64,000 nt of DNA from Microbacteriaceae bacterium PS02070 (GCA_029959865.1 JASCPE010000002.1:1-64000); one strand, 5' to 3'; positions 46,515-55,696 are shown, numbered from the stretch's first letter. The notes: generated by a model not told the origin, from the letters alone. Numbers and translations are program-made.

Positions 46515-47477
46515 TCAGAGCGGAACGCGCGTCTGCTGCAGCACGGACGAGAGGATGGACGCGGCCGAGACTCCCTCGATCTCCGCCTCGGGGCGCAGGG
46601 TGAGCCGGTGGCGCCAGACGGGGACGAGCATGGTCTGCACGTGGTCGGGTGTGATGGCGGGGTATCCGCCCAGCCACGCCCACACCTTCGCCGCGGCCAG
46701 GAGTGCGGTCGAGGCGCGGGGGCTGGCGCCCACCTGGACGGACGGAGCCTCACGCGTCGCTCGCGCGAGGTCGACCACATACGCCAGCACGTCGTCGGAT
46801 ACCTCAACGGCGGCGGCGGCCTTCTGAGCCCCGAGGATCTCGCCGGCCCCGACCACCGCTTCCAGCCCCGCGGCTTCGAGGTCGCCGGGACGGAAACCGG
46901 CCGCGTGGCGGCGGAGCACGGCGATCTCGTCGTCTCGCGGCGGCGCGTCGACGATCAGTTTGAGCAGGAAGCGGTCCAGCTGTGCTTCCGGCAGGGTGTA
47001 GGTCCCCTCCTGCTCGATGGGATTCTGTGTCGCCGCGACGAGGAAGGGGTCGGGGAGACCCCGTGAGACACCGTCCGCCGAGACCTGGCGTTCCTCCATC
47101 GCTTCCAGGAGCGCCGCCTGTGTCTTCGGCGGCGTGCGGTTGATCTCATCCGCGAGAAGGACGTGTGTGAACACGGGCCCTTCGCGGAACTCGAACTCGC
47201 CCGAGCGCGCGTCGTAGATGAGTGAGCCGGTCACGTCGCCGGGCATGAGGTCGGGGGTGAACTGCACGCGCGTCGTTTCCAGGCCGATGGCCGTGCTGAA
47301 CGCGCGCACGAGGAGCGTCTTGGCAACGCCCGGCACGCCCTCCAGGAGCACGTGGCCGCGTGCCAAGAGGGCGATCAGCAGGCCGGTCACCGCGCCGTCT
47401 TGACCGACGACAGCCTTTCCGACTTCGTCGCGGACGCGGTTCATGGCCGCGCGGAGCTCCTCGGAGGATTCGGTCAT
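46515..47477 (-). CDS. moxR: MoxR family AAA+ ATPase
   Basis: A 320-aa chaperone-like ATPase. It has QDGAVTGLLIALLARGHVLLEG, Walker A GVPGVAKT, Walker B VLLADEINRTPPKTQAALLEAMEE and sensor VAATQNPIEQEGTY, then the C-terminal lid. The ATG overlaps the stop of the DUF4350 gene (ATGA). With DUF58 downstream and DUF4350/DUF4129 upstream this is the standard moxR gene set, comparable to Rv3691-Rv3693. Confidence 0.95.
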   Translation of the reverse strand: MTESSEELRAAMNRVRDEVGKAVVGQDGAVTGLLIALLARGHVLLEGVPGVAKTLLVRAFSTAIGLETTRVQFTPDLMPGDVTGSLIYDARSGEFEFREGPVFTHVLLADEINRTPPKTQAALLEAMEERQVSADGVSRGLPDPFLVAATQNPIEQEGTYTLPEAQLDRFLLKLIVDAPPRDDEIAVLRRHAAGFRPGDLEAAGLEAVVGAGEILGAQKAAAAVEVSDDVLAYVVDLARATREAPSVQVGASPRASTALLAAAKVWAWLGGYPAITPDHVQTMLVPVWRHRLTLRPEAEIEGVSAASILSSVLQQTRVPL

Positions 47478-48664
47478 TGCGTGTTCCCTTCTGGACGCAC
47501 GGATCGTCCCAGTTGGTCTTCGAGCTCGCGAGTACGGTCGGCGAGCTCGACGAGTTCGCGGTGGTCGGTCGGTTCGGCGTCGATGAGGATGGCGCGGATG
47601 GCCGCGCGATCGCCACCGAGGCGCAACGCGACGGCGTCGGCGATCGCCGTGGCGGAGGTGCCCGGCCCGAGACCGAGCCTCCGCCCGAGGCGGGAGAGGG
47701 CTGAGATCCGCAACTGATCGAGTGCGTGTGTGAGATCTCCCGAGTCGGCGTAGAGCCGGGCGCGCCCTTCGGTGGTTTCCTGGGCGCGGACGGTGATCGG
47801 CAGGTTCTCGGCGACGAGAGGGCCGAACCGGCGGGCGCGCCAGATCGCTGCCGCGATGGCCGCAGCAATGAGGGTGAGGATGGCCGGCGTCACCCACGGC
47901 GGAGTGAGTTCCCCGATGGTGGGCGGCGGTCCGGCGAAGTCGCCATCGGCAGGGGACGGCAGATACCAGATGACCTCGGGCTGCGCGCCAAGAAGTCCCA
48001 GTGCCAGCGCCGCGTTACCGTTCTCGGTGATGCGTTCGTTGGACCACAGGTCGCGGGCATCCAGGGCACTGACGGTGCGCTCGGCGGACGAGGCGGAAAG
48101 GAGACCGAAACCGTCACCGCTCGGATAGCAGGCCACGGTGGCATCTCCTGCGGTGAAGAGGCGTCCCGGTGCGATGTCGCCCGATCGGTCCGCGACAGCG
48201 CTTTCGCACGTCGGCGACACGAGAGTGTTGCCCTGACCCGCAGACTCTGAGCCGGGGAAGAACACGCGCACGTCGCGCGCGCTCGGGGTCACCAGAACCA
48301 CGGCATCGCTTTCGGCGGTCGCCTCCTCGAGCAGCTGGTCGGAGAGGGGCGCCGTCGAATCGACGACGAGGGTATGTGGGCCCGCCTCAGCGATCGCCGC
48401 GTCACGATCCTGAGTGTTACGCACGACCGTCACGCCGACTCCTTGCTCCTCCAGCACGCGCACGAGCGCGCCCGAACCCTCGGGGGCCGTGGACGTCGGT
48501 TCCAGTTCGCCTCGCACGCCTCCGCTGACCGAGCTCTGGATCAGTGCGACAAGCGCGCCGCCGAGAAGCAGGACAAGAGCAAGGGAACCCCACAGCAGGA
48601 GGGAACGACGCCGGGACCCGGCAGAGCCGAGCGTGCGGACGGTCGTGCCGGCAGGATCGCTCAC
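47474..48664 (-). CDS. DUF4350 domain-containing membrane protein
   Basis: A 396-aa protein with a first helix at about 22-44 (LLLWGSLALVLLLGGALVALI), an extracytoplasmic DUF4350 domain (GSGALVRVLEEQGVGVTVVRN, LVVDSTAPLSDQLLEEA), a second helix at about 255-275 and a cytoplasmic helical tail. The fold resembles glutamine-amidotransferase-like domains without a catalytic Cys. GTG 48664 overlaps the DUF4129 stop by 4 bp. Part of the MoxR operon. Confidence 0.85.
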   Translation of the reverse strand: MSDPAGTTVRTLGSAGSRRRSLLLWGSLALVLLLGGALVALIQSSVSGGVRGELEPTSTAPEGSGALVRVLEEQGVGVTVVRNTQDRDAAIAEAGPHTLVVDSTAPLSDQLLEEATAESDAVVLVTPSARDVRVFFPGSESAGQGNTLVSPTCESAVADRSGDIAPGRLFTAGDATVACYPSGDGFGLLSASSAERTVSALDARDLWSNERITENGNAALALGLLGAQPEVIWYLPSPADGDFAGPPPTIGELTPPWVTPAILTLIAAAIAAAIWRARRFGPLVAENLPITVRAQETTEGRARLYADSGDLTHALDQLRISALSRLGRRLGLGPGTSATAIADAVALRLGGDRAAIRAILIDAEPTDHRELVELADRTRELEDQLGRSVRPEGNTQ

Positions 48665-49287
48665 ACGGTCACCAGCTGGGGGCGTGCGGCATCGAGCTCG
48701 GCATCGAGGCGCGCGACCCGGCGATAGATGGCCTCGGTTCCGGGCCGGTGCAGGTAGCGAACGTCGTCGAACGCGTCCGCGGCGACGTCGAGGTCGGCGG
48801 TGGCAGCAGGGAAGGCCACGGCGGCTTGGCGTGCGAAGCGGTGCACTGTTGCGCCGGGCTCGAGCTCCACGATCGTACGCTCCTGCAGGGCGCGGGCGAT
48901 CGCGCGAACCCGAAGGGCGATGGCCGCCTCCCAGTCTCCTTGTGCGGCGGCCGACTCGGCGTCCGCGCGCAGTTGCTCTGCCGTGCGGCCGTCGTCCTCG
49001 CCGAACAGTGCTCCGGGCCTGCGGGATCGAATCGTCACTCGTGGACGACCCCAGACGAGGATGGCGGCGATCAAGAGTCCGAAGAACACGACGAGCGCGA
49101 CGATCGCCAAGACCGCTCCGCCGTCGCCGTCGCCGGTGGAAGAGAACAGTCGGCCGATGAACTCCGCCACCGCCTGCGCCGCGCGGTCGAAGAAGGTCGG
49201 TTCGGCCGCGTCGTAGCGCGGGTCCGCCAATTCCTGCTTCAGCAGCTCCCTGGCTTCGTCGGCGTCGGGAGTCACGGAGCCGTCCAC
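48661..49287 (-). CDS. DUF4129 domain-containing protein
   Basis: A 208-aa protein: N-terminal amphipathic region (EARELLKQELADPRYDAAEPTFFDRAAQAV), one transmembrane helix (about 62-85), then the DUF4129 region with WEAAIALRVRAIARALQERTIVELEPGATVHRFAR and DDVRYLHRPGTEAIYRRV. Related domains occur at the C-terminus of some transglutaminase-like membrane proteins; here it stands alone. Coupled to DUF4350 downstream and overlapping the GPDP-type gene upstream by 16 bp. A GTG five codons later is also possible. Confidence 0.85.
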   Translation of the reverse strand: MDGSVTPDADEARELLKQELADPRYDAAEPTFFDRAAQAVAEFIGRLFSSTGDGDGGAVLAIVALVVFFGLLIAAILVWGRPRVTIRSRRPGALFGEDDGRTAEQLRADAESAAAQGDWEAAIALRVRAIARALQERTIVELEPGATVHRFARQAAVAFPAATADLDVAADAFDDVRYLHRPGTEAIYRRVARLDAELDAARPQLVTV

Positions 49288-50639
49288 GGGCGATGCCGCG
49301 ATGTCTCGGGGTCGTCACGGTCGGGTGCGTCCGGGCCAGGCTCGTCGGACGCCGGGGGCGGCGGATACTCGGGCGGTGGCCCGTAGACGGAGCCGCCGGT
49401 GGGCGGCGCCGCGCCGTATCCCGGCGGGGGTCCCGAGACGGGCGCGGTGGGGGGTGGGGCTGCCGAATATCCGGGGGGCGGCCCGTAGGCCGGTGTTGCC
49501 GGCCCGGGAGGGGCGGCTGCGTAGATGGGAGGCGGGTAGCCGTATTGCGCATTCGTCGGCGGTCCCTGGGGTGTGACAGGCGGGGCCCAGTCGATCGGGA
49601 CCACGCGGCCGATGCCGACCAGGTAGGGATCGGTGGTGGGTGTCGCGGAACTGTCCCGGCCGTCGATGTAGGAGAGCAGGTCGAGGTGGAGACCCTCATG
49701 TCGCATACGGCAATCGGCATACACGATCGCCGCGGCGCTGGACTGCACGATCATCGCGACCGCTTGGATCAGCAGGATGATGGCCTGTGCCGCGAGTGTG
49801 GAGACCAGGAGTGTGACGACTGCCTGCGCGTCCGGCTCGCCGGTGGGCGCGACGGTCGTGACGATTCCCATGCTCGCGAAGCCGAGCGGAATCGCCGCCA
49901 CCTGTGCGACCGCGCCGAAGATGAGCGAGATGAGGATGGCGACCCCGAACGTCGACCAGAAACGCCCCTTCGTCAGGCGCCACGACCTGGCGATCGCCGC
50001 GAAGATCCCGGTGCGCTCGATGACAATGACCGGAACGACGATGAACAGCTTCGTGCCGATCCACACCGACAACGGGATGGCGGCGAGAAGGAGGGCGACG
50101 ACGGCCCACACCGCGATCGTGTCATCGAGGGCGGCAAGCCCCGCGATGAGGAGGATGAGGATAAGGACGGCGAGCCCGATCGCCAAGGGGATGAGCACCG
50201 TGTAGCCCACGAGCCGCCAGAAGGAGGGCTTGAGGGTGCGCCAGACCTCTCCGAGCGTGGGTTTCTCGGCGAGGATCGCGCGGGAGACGTCCGCGACGAC
50301 GATGCCCTGGACGATCACTCCGATCGCGAGCGCGCCGATTCCGATCACGAACGCACCGACGGCCATCAGCGCGGCCGTTCCCGCAGCGAGTGCCTCCGCC
50401 TCGGAGGAGGTGGGGTCGACGTTCGCGAGGCGTTGGGTCAGCAGGAAGGTGAGCCCGACGACCGCCCCGGCCGCGATGAGCCCCGCGAGCGCTTGGATTC
50501 CGATGCCGAAGCCCAGGAGCACTTTCGGGTTGTGTCGAAGGGCGGAGAACGAGCGCCCCAGGATCGTGCCGAAGGTGAGTGGGTAGAGGGGAACAAGTCC
50601 CGGGCGGGCCGCGGGTGTCCACGCGGGGTAATTCGTCAC
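49272..50639 (-). CDS. membrane protein with GPDP-type (glycerophosphodiesterase membrane) domain and Pro/Gly-rich tail
   Basis: A 455-aa protein. Residues 15-310 have about six hydrophobic segments in the arrangement of glycerophosphoryl-diester-phosphodiesterase membrane domains (YPLTFGTILGRSFSALRHNPKVLLGFGIGIQ; IVADVSRAILAEKPTLGEVWR). Residues 350-455 are low-complexity repeats of YGPPPGYSAAPP type, facing the cytoplasm. No phosphodiesterase catalytic residues are visible. First gene of the moxR operon, GTG start with GGGGAGG ahead. Comparable in position to Rv3690. Function unknown. Confidence 0.78.
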   Translation of the reverse strand: MTNYPAWTPAARPGLVPLYPLTFGTILGRSFSALRHNPKVLLGFGIGIQALAGLIAAGAVVGLTFLLTQRLANVDPTSSEAEALAAGTAALMAVGAFVIGIGALAIGVIVQGIVVADVSRAILAEKPTLGEVWRTLKPSFWRLVGYTVLIPLAIGLAVLILILLIAGLAALDDTIAVWAVVALLLAAIPLSVWIGTKLFIVVPVIVIERTGIFAAIARSWRLTKGRFWSTFGVAILISLIFGAVAQVAAIPLGFASMGIVTTVAPTGEPDAQAVVTLLVSTLAAQAIILLIQAVAMIVQSSAAAIVYADCRMRHEGLHLDLLSYIDGRDSSATPTTDPYLVGIGRVVPIDWAPPVTPQGPPTNAQYGYPPPIYAAAPPGPATPAYGPPPGYSAAPPPTAPVSGPPPGYGAAPPTGGSVYGPPPEYPPPPASDEPGPDAPDRDDPETSRHRPWTAP

Positions 50640-50713
50640 GATCCCTCCCCGGAATCCTCGTCGCCCCCTATCGTGTCACACCGGCCGCGCGGCGCTCGGG
50701 GGCCGGGCGGCAA

Positions 50714-50733
50714 GTGTCAGGTACGGTGTCAGG
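50714..50733 (+). promoter_or_regulatory. direct repeats GTGTCAGG upstream of mtrA
   Basis: GTGTCAGG at 50714-50721 and 50726-50733, 12 bp apart; a further GTGTCA lies at 50673-50678. The second repeat overlaps a -10-like TACGGT (50722-50727). Candidate binding site for an mtrA regulator, possibly MtrA itself. Confidence 0.35.
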
Positions 50734-50767
50734 GAAGCCCCACCGTGACAGCGATCGTGAAGGACAG

Positions 50768-51457
50768 ATGGGCCCGATGACTTCCCGCATCCTGGTGGTC
50801 GACGACGACACCGCTCTCGCCGAGATGATCGGCATCGTGTTGCGCACGGAGGGATTCGACACTGTCTTCTGCGCCGATGGCGCCGTGGCGGTCGACACCT
50901 TCCGAGCCGAACGACCCGACCTCATCCTTCTGGATCTCATGCTCCCGGGCATGGATGGCATCGAGATCTGCACCCGCATCCGCGCCGAATCGGGGGTGCC
51001 GATCATCATGCTGACGGCGCGCACCGACACCGCCGATGTCGTGCGGGGCCTCGAATCCGGAGCTGACGATTACATCGTCAAACCGTTCAACCCGAAAGAA
51101 CTCGTCGCGCGGATCCGGACCCGGCTGCGTCCGGCGGCCGCCCCAGGAGCCGATGACCTCCGCATCGGGGACCTCACCATCGACGTTCCCGCGCATGAGG
51201 TCCGTCGTGGCGACGAGATCATCGCCCTCACCCCGCTGGAGTTCGAGCTGCTGGTGGCTCTCGCGTCCAAGCCGCAGCAGGTGTTCTCTCGAGAGATGCT
51301 CTTGGATCAGGTGTGGGGCTATCACTACAAGGCGGACACGCGCCTGGTCAACGTCCATGTGCAGCGCCTGCGCGCGAAGGTCGAGCAGGACCCCGACAAT
51401 CCCAGGATCGTGATGACGGTACGCGGCGTCGGATATCGCGCTGGCGCGTCGGAGTGA
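50768..51457 (+). CDS. mtrA: response regulator MtrA
   Basis: A 229-aa OmpR/PhoB-type regulator that in actinobacteria controls cell-wall hydrolase, division and DNA-replication genes. The receiver has ILVVDDDTALAEM, the phosphoacceptor in LILLDLMLPGMDGIEIC, TARTD and VKPFNPKELVARIRTRLR; the winged helix includes LTPLEFELLVALASKPQQVFSREMLLDQVWGY and DTRLVNVHVQRLRAKVE. The N-terminus aligns with mycobacterial MtrA when ATG 50768 is used (AAGGACAG just upstream); ATG 50777 is also possible. mtrB follows after 6 bp and then lpqB. Confidence 0.95.
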   Translation: MGPMTSRILVVDDDTALAEMIGIVLRTEGFDTVFCADGAVAVDTFRAERPDLILLDLMLPGMDGIEICTRIRAESGVPIIMLTARTDTADVVRGLESGADDYIVKPFNPKELVARIRTRLRPAAAPGADDLRIGDLTIDVPAHEVRRGDEIIALTPLEFELLVALASKPQQVFSREMLLDQVWGYHYKADTRLVNVHVQRLRAKVEQDPDNPRIVMTVRGVGYRAGASE

Positions 51458-51463
51458 CCTGAG

Positions 51464-53176
51464 ATGGCGCCGGCGACGGCGGGGACGCGCACGGTCGTTG
51501 CTCCGTGGCGTGATTGGCGCGAGTGGCTCGCGAAGATCATCGGTGGGTGGCGCGGTTCGCTGCGCGTGCGCACGCTGGTGGCCACCCTCGGTCTCACCGC
51601 GTTGACCATCCTCATCGCGCTGGTGTGGATGGCCCTCGCGATCCAGAACGACCTCTACGAATCGCGCGTCGAGCAGGTCGAGTCGCTTGCCTTCCGTGCG
51701 ACACAGACCGCACAGACGACGCTGGACGCGGCCGAGGTAGAAGGCGATGCGATCGCGGTCCAGAACCTCATGGAAACCGTCCGTGGCACGATCACCCGCC
51801 AAGCCGCAACGGACATGATCGCCGCGTTCCGCGTCTCCGCCGCGCCATCGGTCACCGCCCCGCAGGACTTCGAGCAGGGCGGCCTCGTCGAGGAGATGGT
51901 CAGCGCGGGGCTCCGCGAGCGCGTCCGCTCCACGAGCGATCAGCAGTGGTGGCAGTCGATTGCCGTCAACACCGAGGACGGCTCCGTGCCCGGTGTCCTG
52001 ATCGGGCAGCAGATCGTGATCCCCGAAGCCGGGGCGTACGAGCTCTACTTCGCCTACGACCTCCAAGCAGAGGCCCAGACCCTGCAGTTCGTCCAGGTGA
52101 CGTTGTGGGGGGTGGGCATCACGCTCATCGTGCTGATCGCGGCCATCCTCTGGTTCGTTCTGCGCAGCGTCACCGTCCCCATCGCGCAAGCCGCCGACAC
52201 GAGCGCCAAGCTTGCCGCCGGGGATCTCGCGGTGCGCTTGCCGGTCGAAGGAGAGGACGAGTTCGCGACGTTGAGTCGCTCCTTCAACGCGATGGCCGAC
52301 AGTATCGAAGCACAGATCAAGGAGCTTGCCGACCTCTCGCTCGTCCAGCAGCGTTTCGTCTCCGACGTCTCGCATGAGCTGCGCACTCCGCTGACGACCA
52401 TCCGTCTCGCCACCGACATGCTCAATGACCAGCGCGAGACGTTCGCTCCCGCTGCGGCGCGCGCCGCCGAACTCCTGCACGCCCAGGTGGAGCGGTTCGA
52501 AGTGCTCCTGACCGACCTGCTGGAGATCAGCCGTTACGACGCCGGATCGGTGGAACTGGAGATGGAGCCGACGTCGCTGGCCGCGCTCGCCGAGGACGTC
52601 ATCGCGTCGATGCATCATCTCGCGGTTCAGCACGGAACGCAGGTCCGACTCGTCGCGCCCGGCGGATACTCTCCGGTAGAGATGGACCCGCGCCGCGTGC
52701 GCCGAATCCTGCGCAACCTCCTCGGGAACGCGATCGAGCACGGCGAAGGTCTGCCGATCGTGGTGAGTGTCGACAGTAACCAATACGCGGTCGCACTCGG
52801 TGTTCGTGACTACGGGCTCGGAATGCGCGAGGAAGACACCGAACGCGTCTTCGATCGGTTCTGGCGCGCCGATCCCTCGCGCAAGCGCACGATCGGTGGC
52901 ACGGGGCTCGGGCTGTCCATCGCGCTCGGTGACGCGCGGCTGCATCGCGGCACCCTCGAGGTGTGGTCCCAGCCGGGTCGGGGGACGAACTTCGTGCTCA
53001 CCCTGCCGCGCGCCGAGGGTCCGTTGCGCGGTCCCTCCCCGCTGCCCATCGAGCCCGCCGACGACGGCGACGCGCTTGATAACTTGGGTCTGACCCAGCC
53101 GATCGACATCGTCGACCTCGGTGACGCGGAGGAACCCGGCGGGCCTGCCGACACCGCGACCAAGGAGCAGCCGTGA
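51464..53176 (+). CDS. mtrB: sensor histidine kinase MtrB
   Basis: A 570-aa membrane kinase, partner of MtrA. Two transmembrane helices (about 40-62 and 210-235) flank an extracytoplasmic sensor of about 150 residues. A HAMP domain follows (RSVTVPIAQAADTSAKLAAGDLAVRLP), then the H-box DVSHELRTPLTTIRLATDM with His304, N-box RILRNLLGNAIEHGEG and G-boxes RDYGLGM, RTIGGTGLGLSIA. The acidic tail (510-570) is variable. GTG of lpqB overlaps the stop by 4 bp. Confidence 0.95.
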   Translation: MAPATAGTRTVVAPWRDWREWLAKIIGGWRGSLRVRTLVATLGLTALTILIALVWMALAIQNDLYESRVEQVESLAFRATQTAQTTLDAAEVEGDAIAVQNLMETVRGTITRQAATDMIAAFRVSAAPSVTAPQDFEQGGLVEEMVSAGLRERVRSTSDQQWWQSIAVNTEDGSVPGVLIGQQIVIPEAGAYELYFAYDLQAEAQTLQFVQVTLWGVGITLIVLIAAILWFVLRSVTVPIAQAADTSAKLAAGDLAVRLPVEGEDEFATLSRSFNAMADSIEAQIKELADLSLVQQRFVSDVSHELRTPLTTIRLATDMLNDQRETFAPAAARAAELLHAQVERFEVLLTDLLEISRYDAGSVELEMEPTSLAALAEDVIASMHHLAVQHGTQVRLVAPGGYSPVEMDPRRVRRILRNLLGNAIEHGEGLPIVVSVDSNQYAVALGVRDYGLGMREEDTERVFDRFWRADPSRKRTIGGTGLGLSIALGDARLHRGTLEVWSQPGRGTNFVLTLPRAEGPLRGPSPLPIEPADDGDALDNLGLTQPIDIVDLGDAEEPGGPADTATKEQP

Positions 53177-54864
53177 AAGCCGTGCGCACCGCCTTCGTTG
53201 CCGCAACGCTCGTCGTGACGCTGGTTCTGACCGCGTGTGCCGGATTGCCCACCTCCGGATCGGTCAACCCCGGCTATGCCGGCACGGTGGAGGAGAGTCC
53301 GCCCGACTTCGCATACCGGCCCGATGGTCCCATCACGGATGCGACACCGCAGCAGATCGTGGAAGGGTTCATCGCCGCCGGCTCCGGCCCGCGCGGCAAC
53401 TGGGAGGTCGCGCAGGAGTTCCTCGCGTCGGGGGCTTCCGAATGGCGACCCCAGGAGGGAGTCACCATCTACCGTCCTGCCGAGTTGCCCACGGTGTCGG
53501 TGGTCGAGGGGGAGAGCTCCGTGGAGGTGACGGTCACGGTCACCGCGGCTGCGACGGTGGATGCGAGTGGTGCGTACTCTCCGACCTCGAACGTTGAGGT
53601 CCCGCTGGTGTACACGCTCGAGGTCGTCGAGGGACAGTGGCGGATCACGGATGCTCCCGATGGGATCGTGCTCGACTCCAACCGGTTCCGCTCGGTCTTT
53701 CGCAATTACTCACTCATGTACTTCGACCCGACCTGGACCTATCTGGTTCCCGACGAGCGATGGTTCCCGGCGTCGAATCCGGCCACACGGATCGCGGAGG
53801 CTCTCGTGGAGGGCAGTCCGAGCGAGTGGCTCTCTGGTGCCGTCGCCACGGCATTCAGCGACGCGACGACCCTCGCTCAGCCGTCTGTCCCGGTGCGGGG
53901 CGGCGGTGTCGCGGAGGTCAGCCTCGAACGCGGCGCGGTCGATGTCGACCAGGTGGTGCGCGATCGGATGCTGACGCAACTGGAGGCCAGCCTGTCCGGC
54001 ACGGGCGTCTCGTCAGTGAGCCTGCTCGTGGACGGGCAACAGTTGGATGCCGAGCCCGTGCAGACACAGTCCACGCGGATCGACTCCCGTCCGCTCGTGC
54101 TGACGGAGGACGGCTTCGGATTCCTCTCCGGGGAGTCGCTCGCCGAGCCGGTAGAGGGACTGAGCGCTCTTCTGAGCGGGTTCACTGCCTCGGCGATCGA
54201 CGTCAATCCGGAGCTCGACGTCGCCGCAGTGGCGGATGGCGATGGTGCGATCCGGCGGGTGGCCGCCAGTGGAGAGACCTCCATCCTGGACGACCGCAGT
54301 AATCTCATCGACCCGGTCATCGACGTGCACGATGTGATCTGGGCTGTTCCGCGCACCTCGCCCAGCGCTCTCACGGCGTACACCGCCGGCGGCGCAGTCT
54401 TCCAGGTCGCCGATGCGTGGCCGACGGCAAGTCAGATCGAGCAGATGCGTATCTCCCGCGATGGAGCTCGGGTCGCCGCGATCCTGCGAGAGGGCAACAC
54501 TTACGTCGTCCGCGTGGCGGGCATCGTGCGCGACGCGGATTCCGTGCCCACCTCGCTCACCGATTCGGTCGTGGTCGCGACGCTTCCGGGGCGGGGAACC
54601 GATCTCGTCTGGGCGGATGCGACGACGCTCGGCATCCTCGCGGTCGTCGATGAGGCACCCGTCTACATCGAGCAGCTCGTCGGCGGAGCATCCACATCGA
54701 CGAGTGCGCCCGTCGGGGCGACGGCGCTCGCGGGCACGAACCAGGCCGACACCGTGCGTGTCCTCGATGCCGAAGGGAATCTGTTCTTCCGTCGGGGCTC
54801 GGCGTGGCTCCGCTCAGCGTCGGACATCCTCGTGCTCGCCTCACAGGAGGGGATGCCCGGCTGA
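53173..54864 (+). CDS. lpqB: lipoprotein LpqB, MtrB accessory
   Basis: A 563-aa lipoprotein with signal peptide and lipobox LTAC (Cys22). Residues 45-250 carry the GerMN-type portion (IVEGFIAAGSGPRGNWEVAQEFLA; VPLVYTLEVVEGQWRITDAPDGIVLD), and the C-terminal 300 residues form the beta-propeller-like LpqB domain (GFLSGESLAEPVEG; VAAVADGDGAIRRVA). LpqB interacts with the extracellular part of MtrB in mycobacteria and modulates signalling. Position after mtrB and length are typical. Confidence 0.93.
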   Translation: MKAVRTAFVAATLVVTLVLTACAGLPTSGSVNPGYAGTVEESPPDFAYRPDGPITDATPQQIVEGFIAAGSGPRGNWEVAQEFLASGASEWRPQEGVTIYRPAELPTVSVVEGESSVEVTVTVTAAATVDASGAYSPTSNVEVPLVYTLEVVEGQWRITDAPDGIVLDSNRFRSVFRNYSLMYFDPTWTYLVPDERWFPASNPATRIAEALVEGSPSEWLSGAVATAFSDATTLAQPSVPVRGGGVAEVSLERGAVDVDQVVRDRMLTQLEASLSGTGVSSVSLLVDGQQLDAEPVQTQSTRIDSRPLVLTEDGFGFLSGESLAEPVEGLSALLSGFTASAIDVNPELDVAAVADGDGAIRRVAASGETSILDDRSNLIDPVIDVHDVIWAVPRTSPSALTAYTAGGAVFQVADAWPTASQIEQMRISRDGARVAAILREGNTYVVRVAGIVRDADSVPTSLTDSVVVATLPGRGTDLVWADATTLGILAVVDEAPVYIEQLVGGASTSTSAPVGATALAGTNQADTVRVLDAEGNLFFRRGSAWLRSASDILVLASQEGMPG

Positions 54865-54877
54865 GGGCGTGCCAGCT

Positions 54878-54907
54878 CTCCCCAGGCGGCCGCGCGCGGG
54901 CGGGGAG
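54878..54907 (+). terminator. GC-rich hairpin after lpqB
   Basis: CTCCCC (54878-54883) pairs with GGGGAG (54902-54907), with further G/C pairing possible inside the loop. No U-tract. It would end the mtrAB-lpqB transcript. Confidence 0.4.
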
Positions 54908-54962
54908 CCACTGATCCGGAGTGGTCGGGCTGCATCACTGAACGCGCGGGCATGCTCGGGGA

Positions 54963-55574
54963 ATGAGCGATGCGTTACGTGACGCGGGGCAGCTGGTGGC
55001 GTCGATCCTGTTCCCGAGCCGGTGTGTCGCGTGCGGCGCCGCACACGCGGTGCTGTGCGCGGAGTGCTCCCACGCGCTGTCCGCACATCCCGCAGAGCGC
55101 GGCGTGGCGGGTGTGGTGGTCCGCAGCGCGGGGGCACTGGACGAGGTTTCCCGCGCGGCGGTGCGGGCGTACAAGGAGCGTGGATGGACGACACTTGCTC
55201 GCCCTCTCGGTCGAGCCCTCGCTGGTGTCGTCCCGGCGGGGTGCACGGTCGTCCCGGTGCCGGGTTCGCGTCGTGCGTTTCGGCATCGGGGCTTCGATGC
55301 GGTGCGCCTGCTGGCAGAGCGTGGAGGACTTCGTCCGGTGCCGCTGCTGCGTGCGGTCGGAACCCCGCTCGATCAGCGCACGTTGAACCGGGACCAGAGG
55401 CGGGAGAACGCGTCCGGGATGTTCCGCGCGCGTGCGTGTGAGGGGCTTCGCGTGGTCGTTGTCGATGATGTCATCACCACGGGGGCCACCCTCGCCGAAG
55501 CGATTCGCGCACTTCGTGCAGGTGGCGCGGACATTCACGCGGCCGCCACCGTCGCCGCAACGGCCTTCGGGTGA
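54963..55574 (+). CDS. ComF family phosphoribosyltransferase-like protein
   Basis: A 203-aa protein. An N-terminal zinc ribbon (Cys21, 24, 32, 35 in RCVACGAAHAVLCAECSH) precedes a type I phosphoribosyltransferase fold with the PRPP loop LRVVVVDDVITTGATLAEAI and VPVPGSRRAFRHRGFDAVRLLA. ComF proteins act in DNA uptake in competent bacteria; here the gene sits in the conserved lpqB-comF-hpf-secA order and its role is uncertain. CATGCT lies 6 nt before the ATG, a weak leaderless candidate. Confidence 0.9.
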   Translation: MSDALRDAGQLVASILFPSRCVACGAAHAVLCAECSHALSAHPAERGVAGVVVRSAGALDEVSRAAVRAYKERGWTTLARPLGRALAGVVPAGCTVVPVPGSRRAFRHRGFDAVRLLAERGGLRPVPLLRAVGTPLDQRTLNRDQRRENASGMFRARACEGLRVVVVDDVITTGATLAEAIRALRAGGADIHAAATVAATAFG

Positions 55575-55605
55575 GGCGCTGATTCAACTCATAGTGAAAT
55601 CACCC

Positions 55606-55634
55606 GTGACAGGACTCACGCGCGCCGATAGCGT
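55606..55634 (+). promoter_or_regulatory. hpf promoter candidate (GTGACA, 17 bp, TAGCGT)
   Basis: GTGACA at 55606-55611 and TAGCGT at 55629-55634. The leader would be about 55 nt and includes the hairpin at 55655-55678. Confidence 0.45.
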
Positions 55635-55654
55635 GGGAGCGAAGGCGACAACGA

Positions 55655-55678
55655 GGTCCGCCCTTGCCCGGGCGGACC
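55655..55678 (+). promoter_or_regulatory. 9-bp perfect hairpin in the hpf leader
   Basis: GGTCCGCCC (55655-55663), loop TTGCCC, GGGCGGACC (55670-55678). It ends 5 nt before the Shine-Dalgarno AAGGAGG (55684-55690), close enough to affect ribosome access or mRNA stability. Confidence 0.55.
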
Positions 55679-55696
55679 GGAACAAGGAGGTCAGGG

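Noticed and set aside
50729-53206. 825-codon open frame antisense to mtrA-mtrB
   Set aside because: It mirrors the GC3-rich codons of two well-supported genes, is low-complexity in Arg/Asp/His/Gly and shows no family motif. Long antisense frames are common in such DNA.
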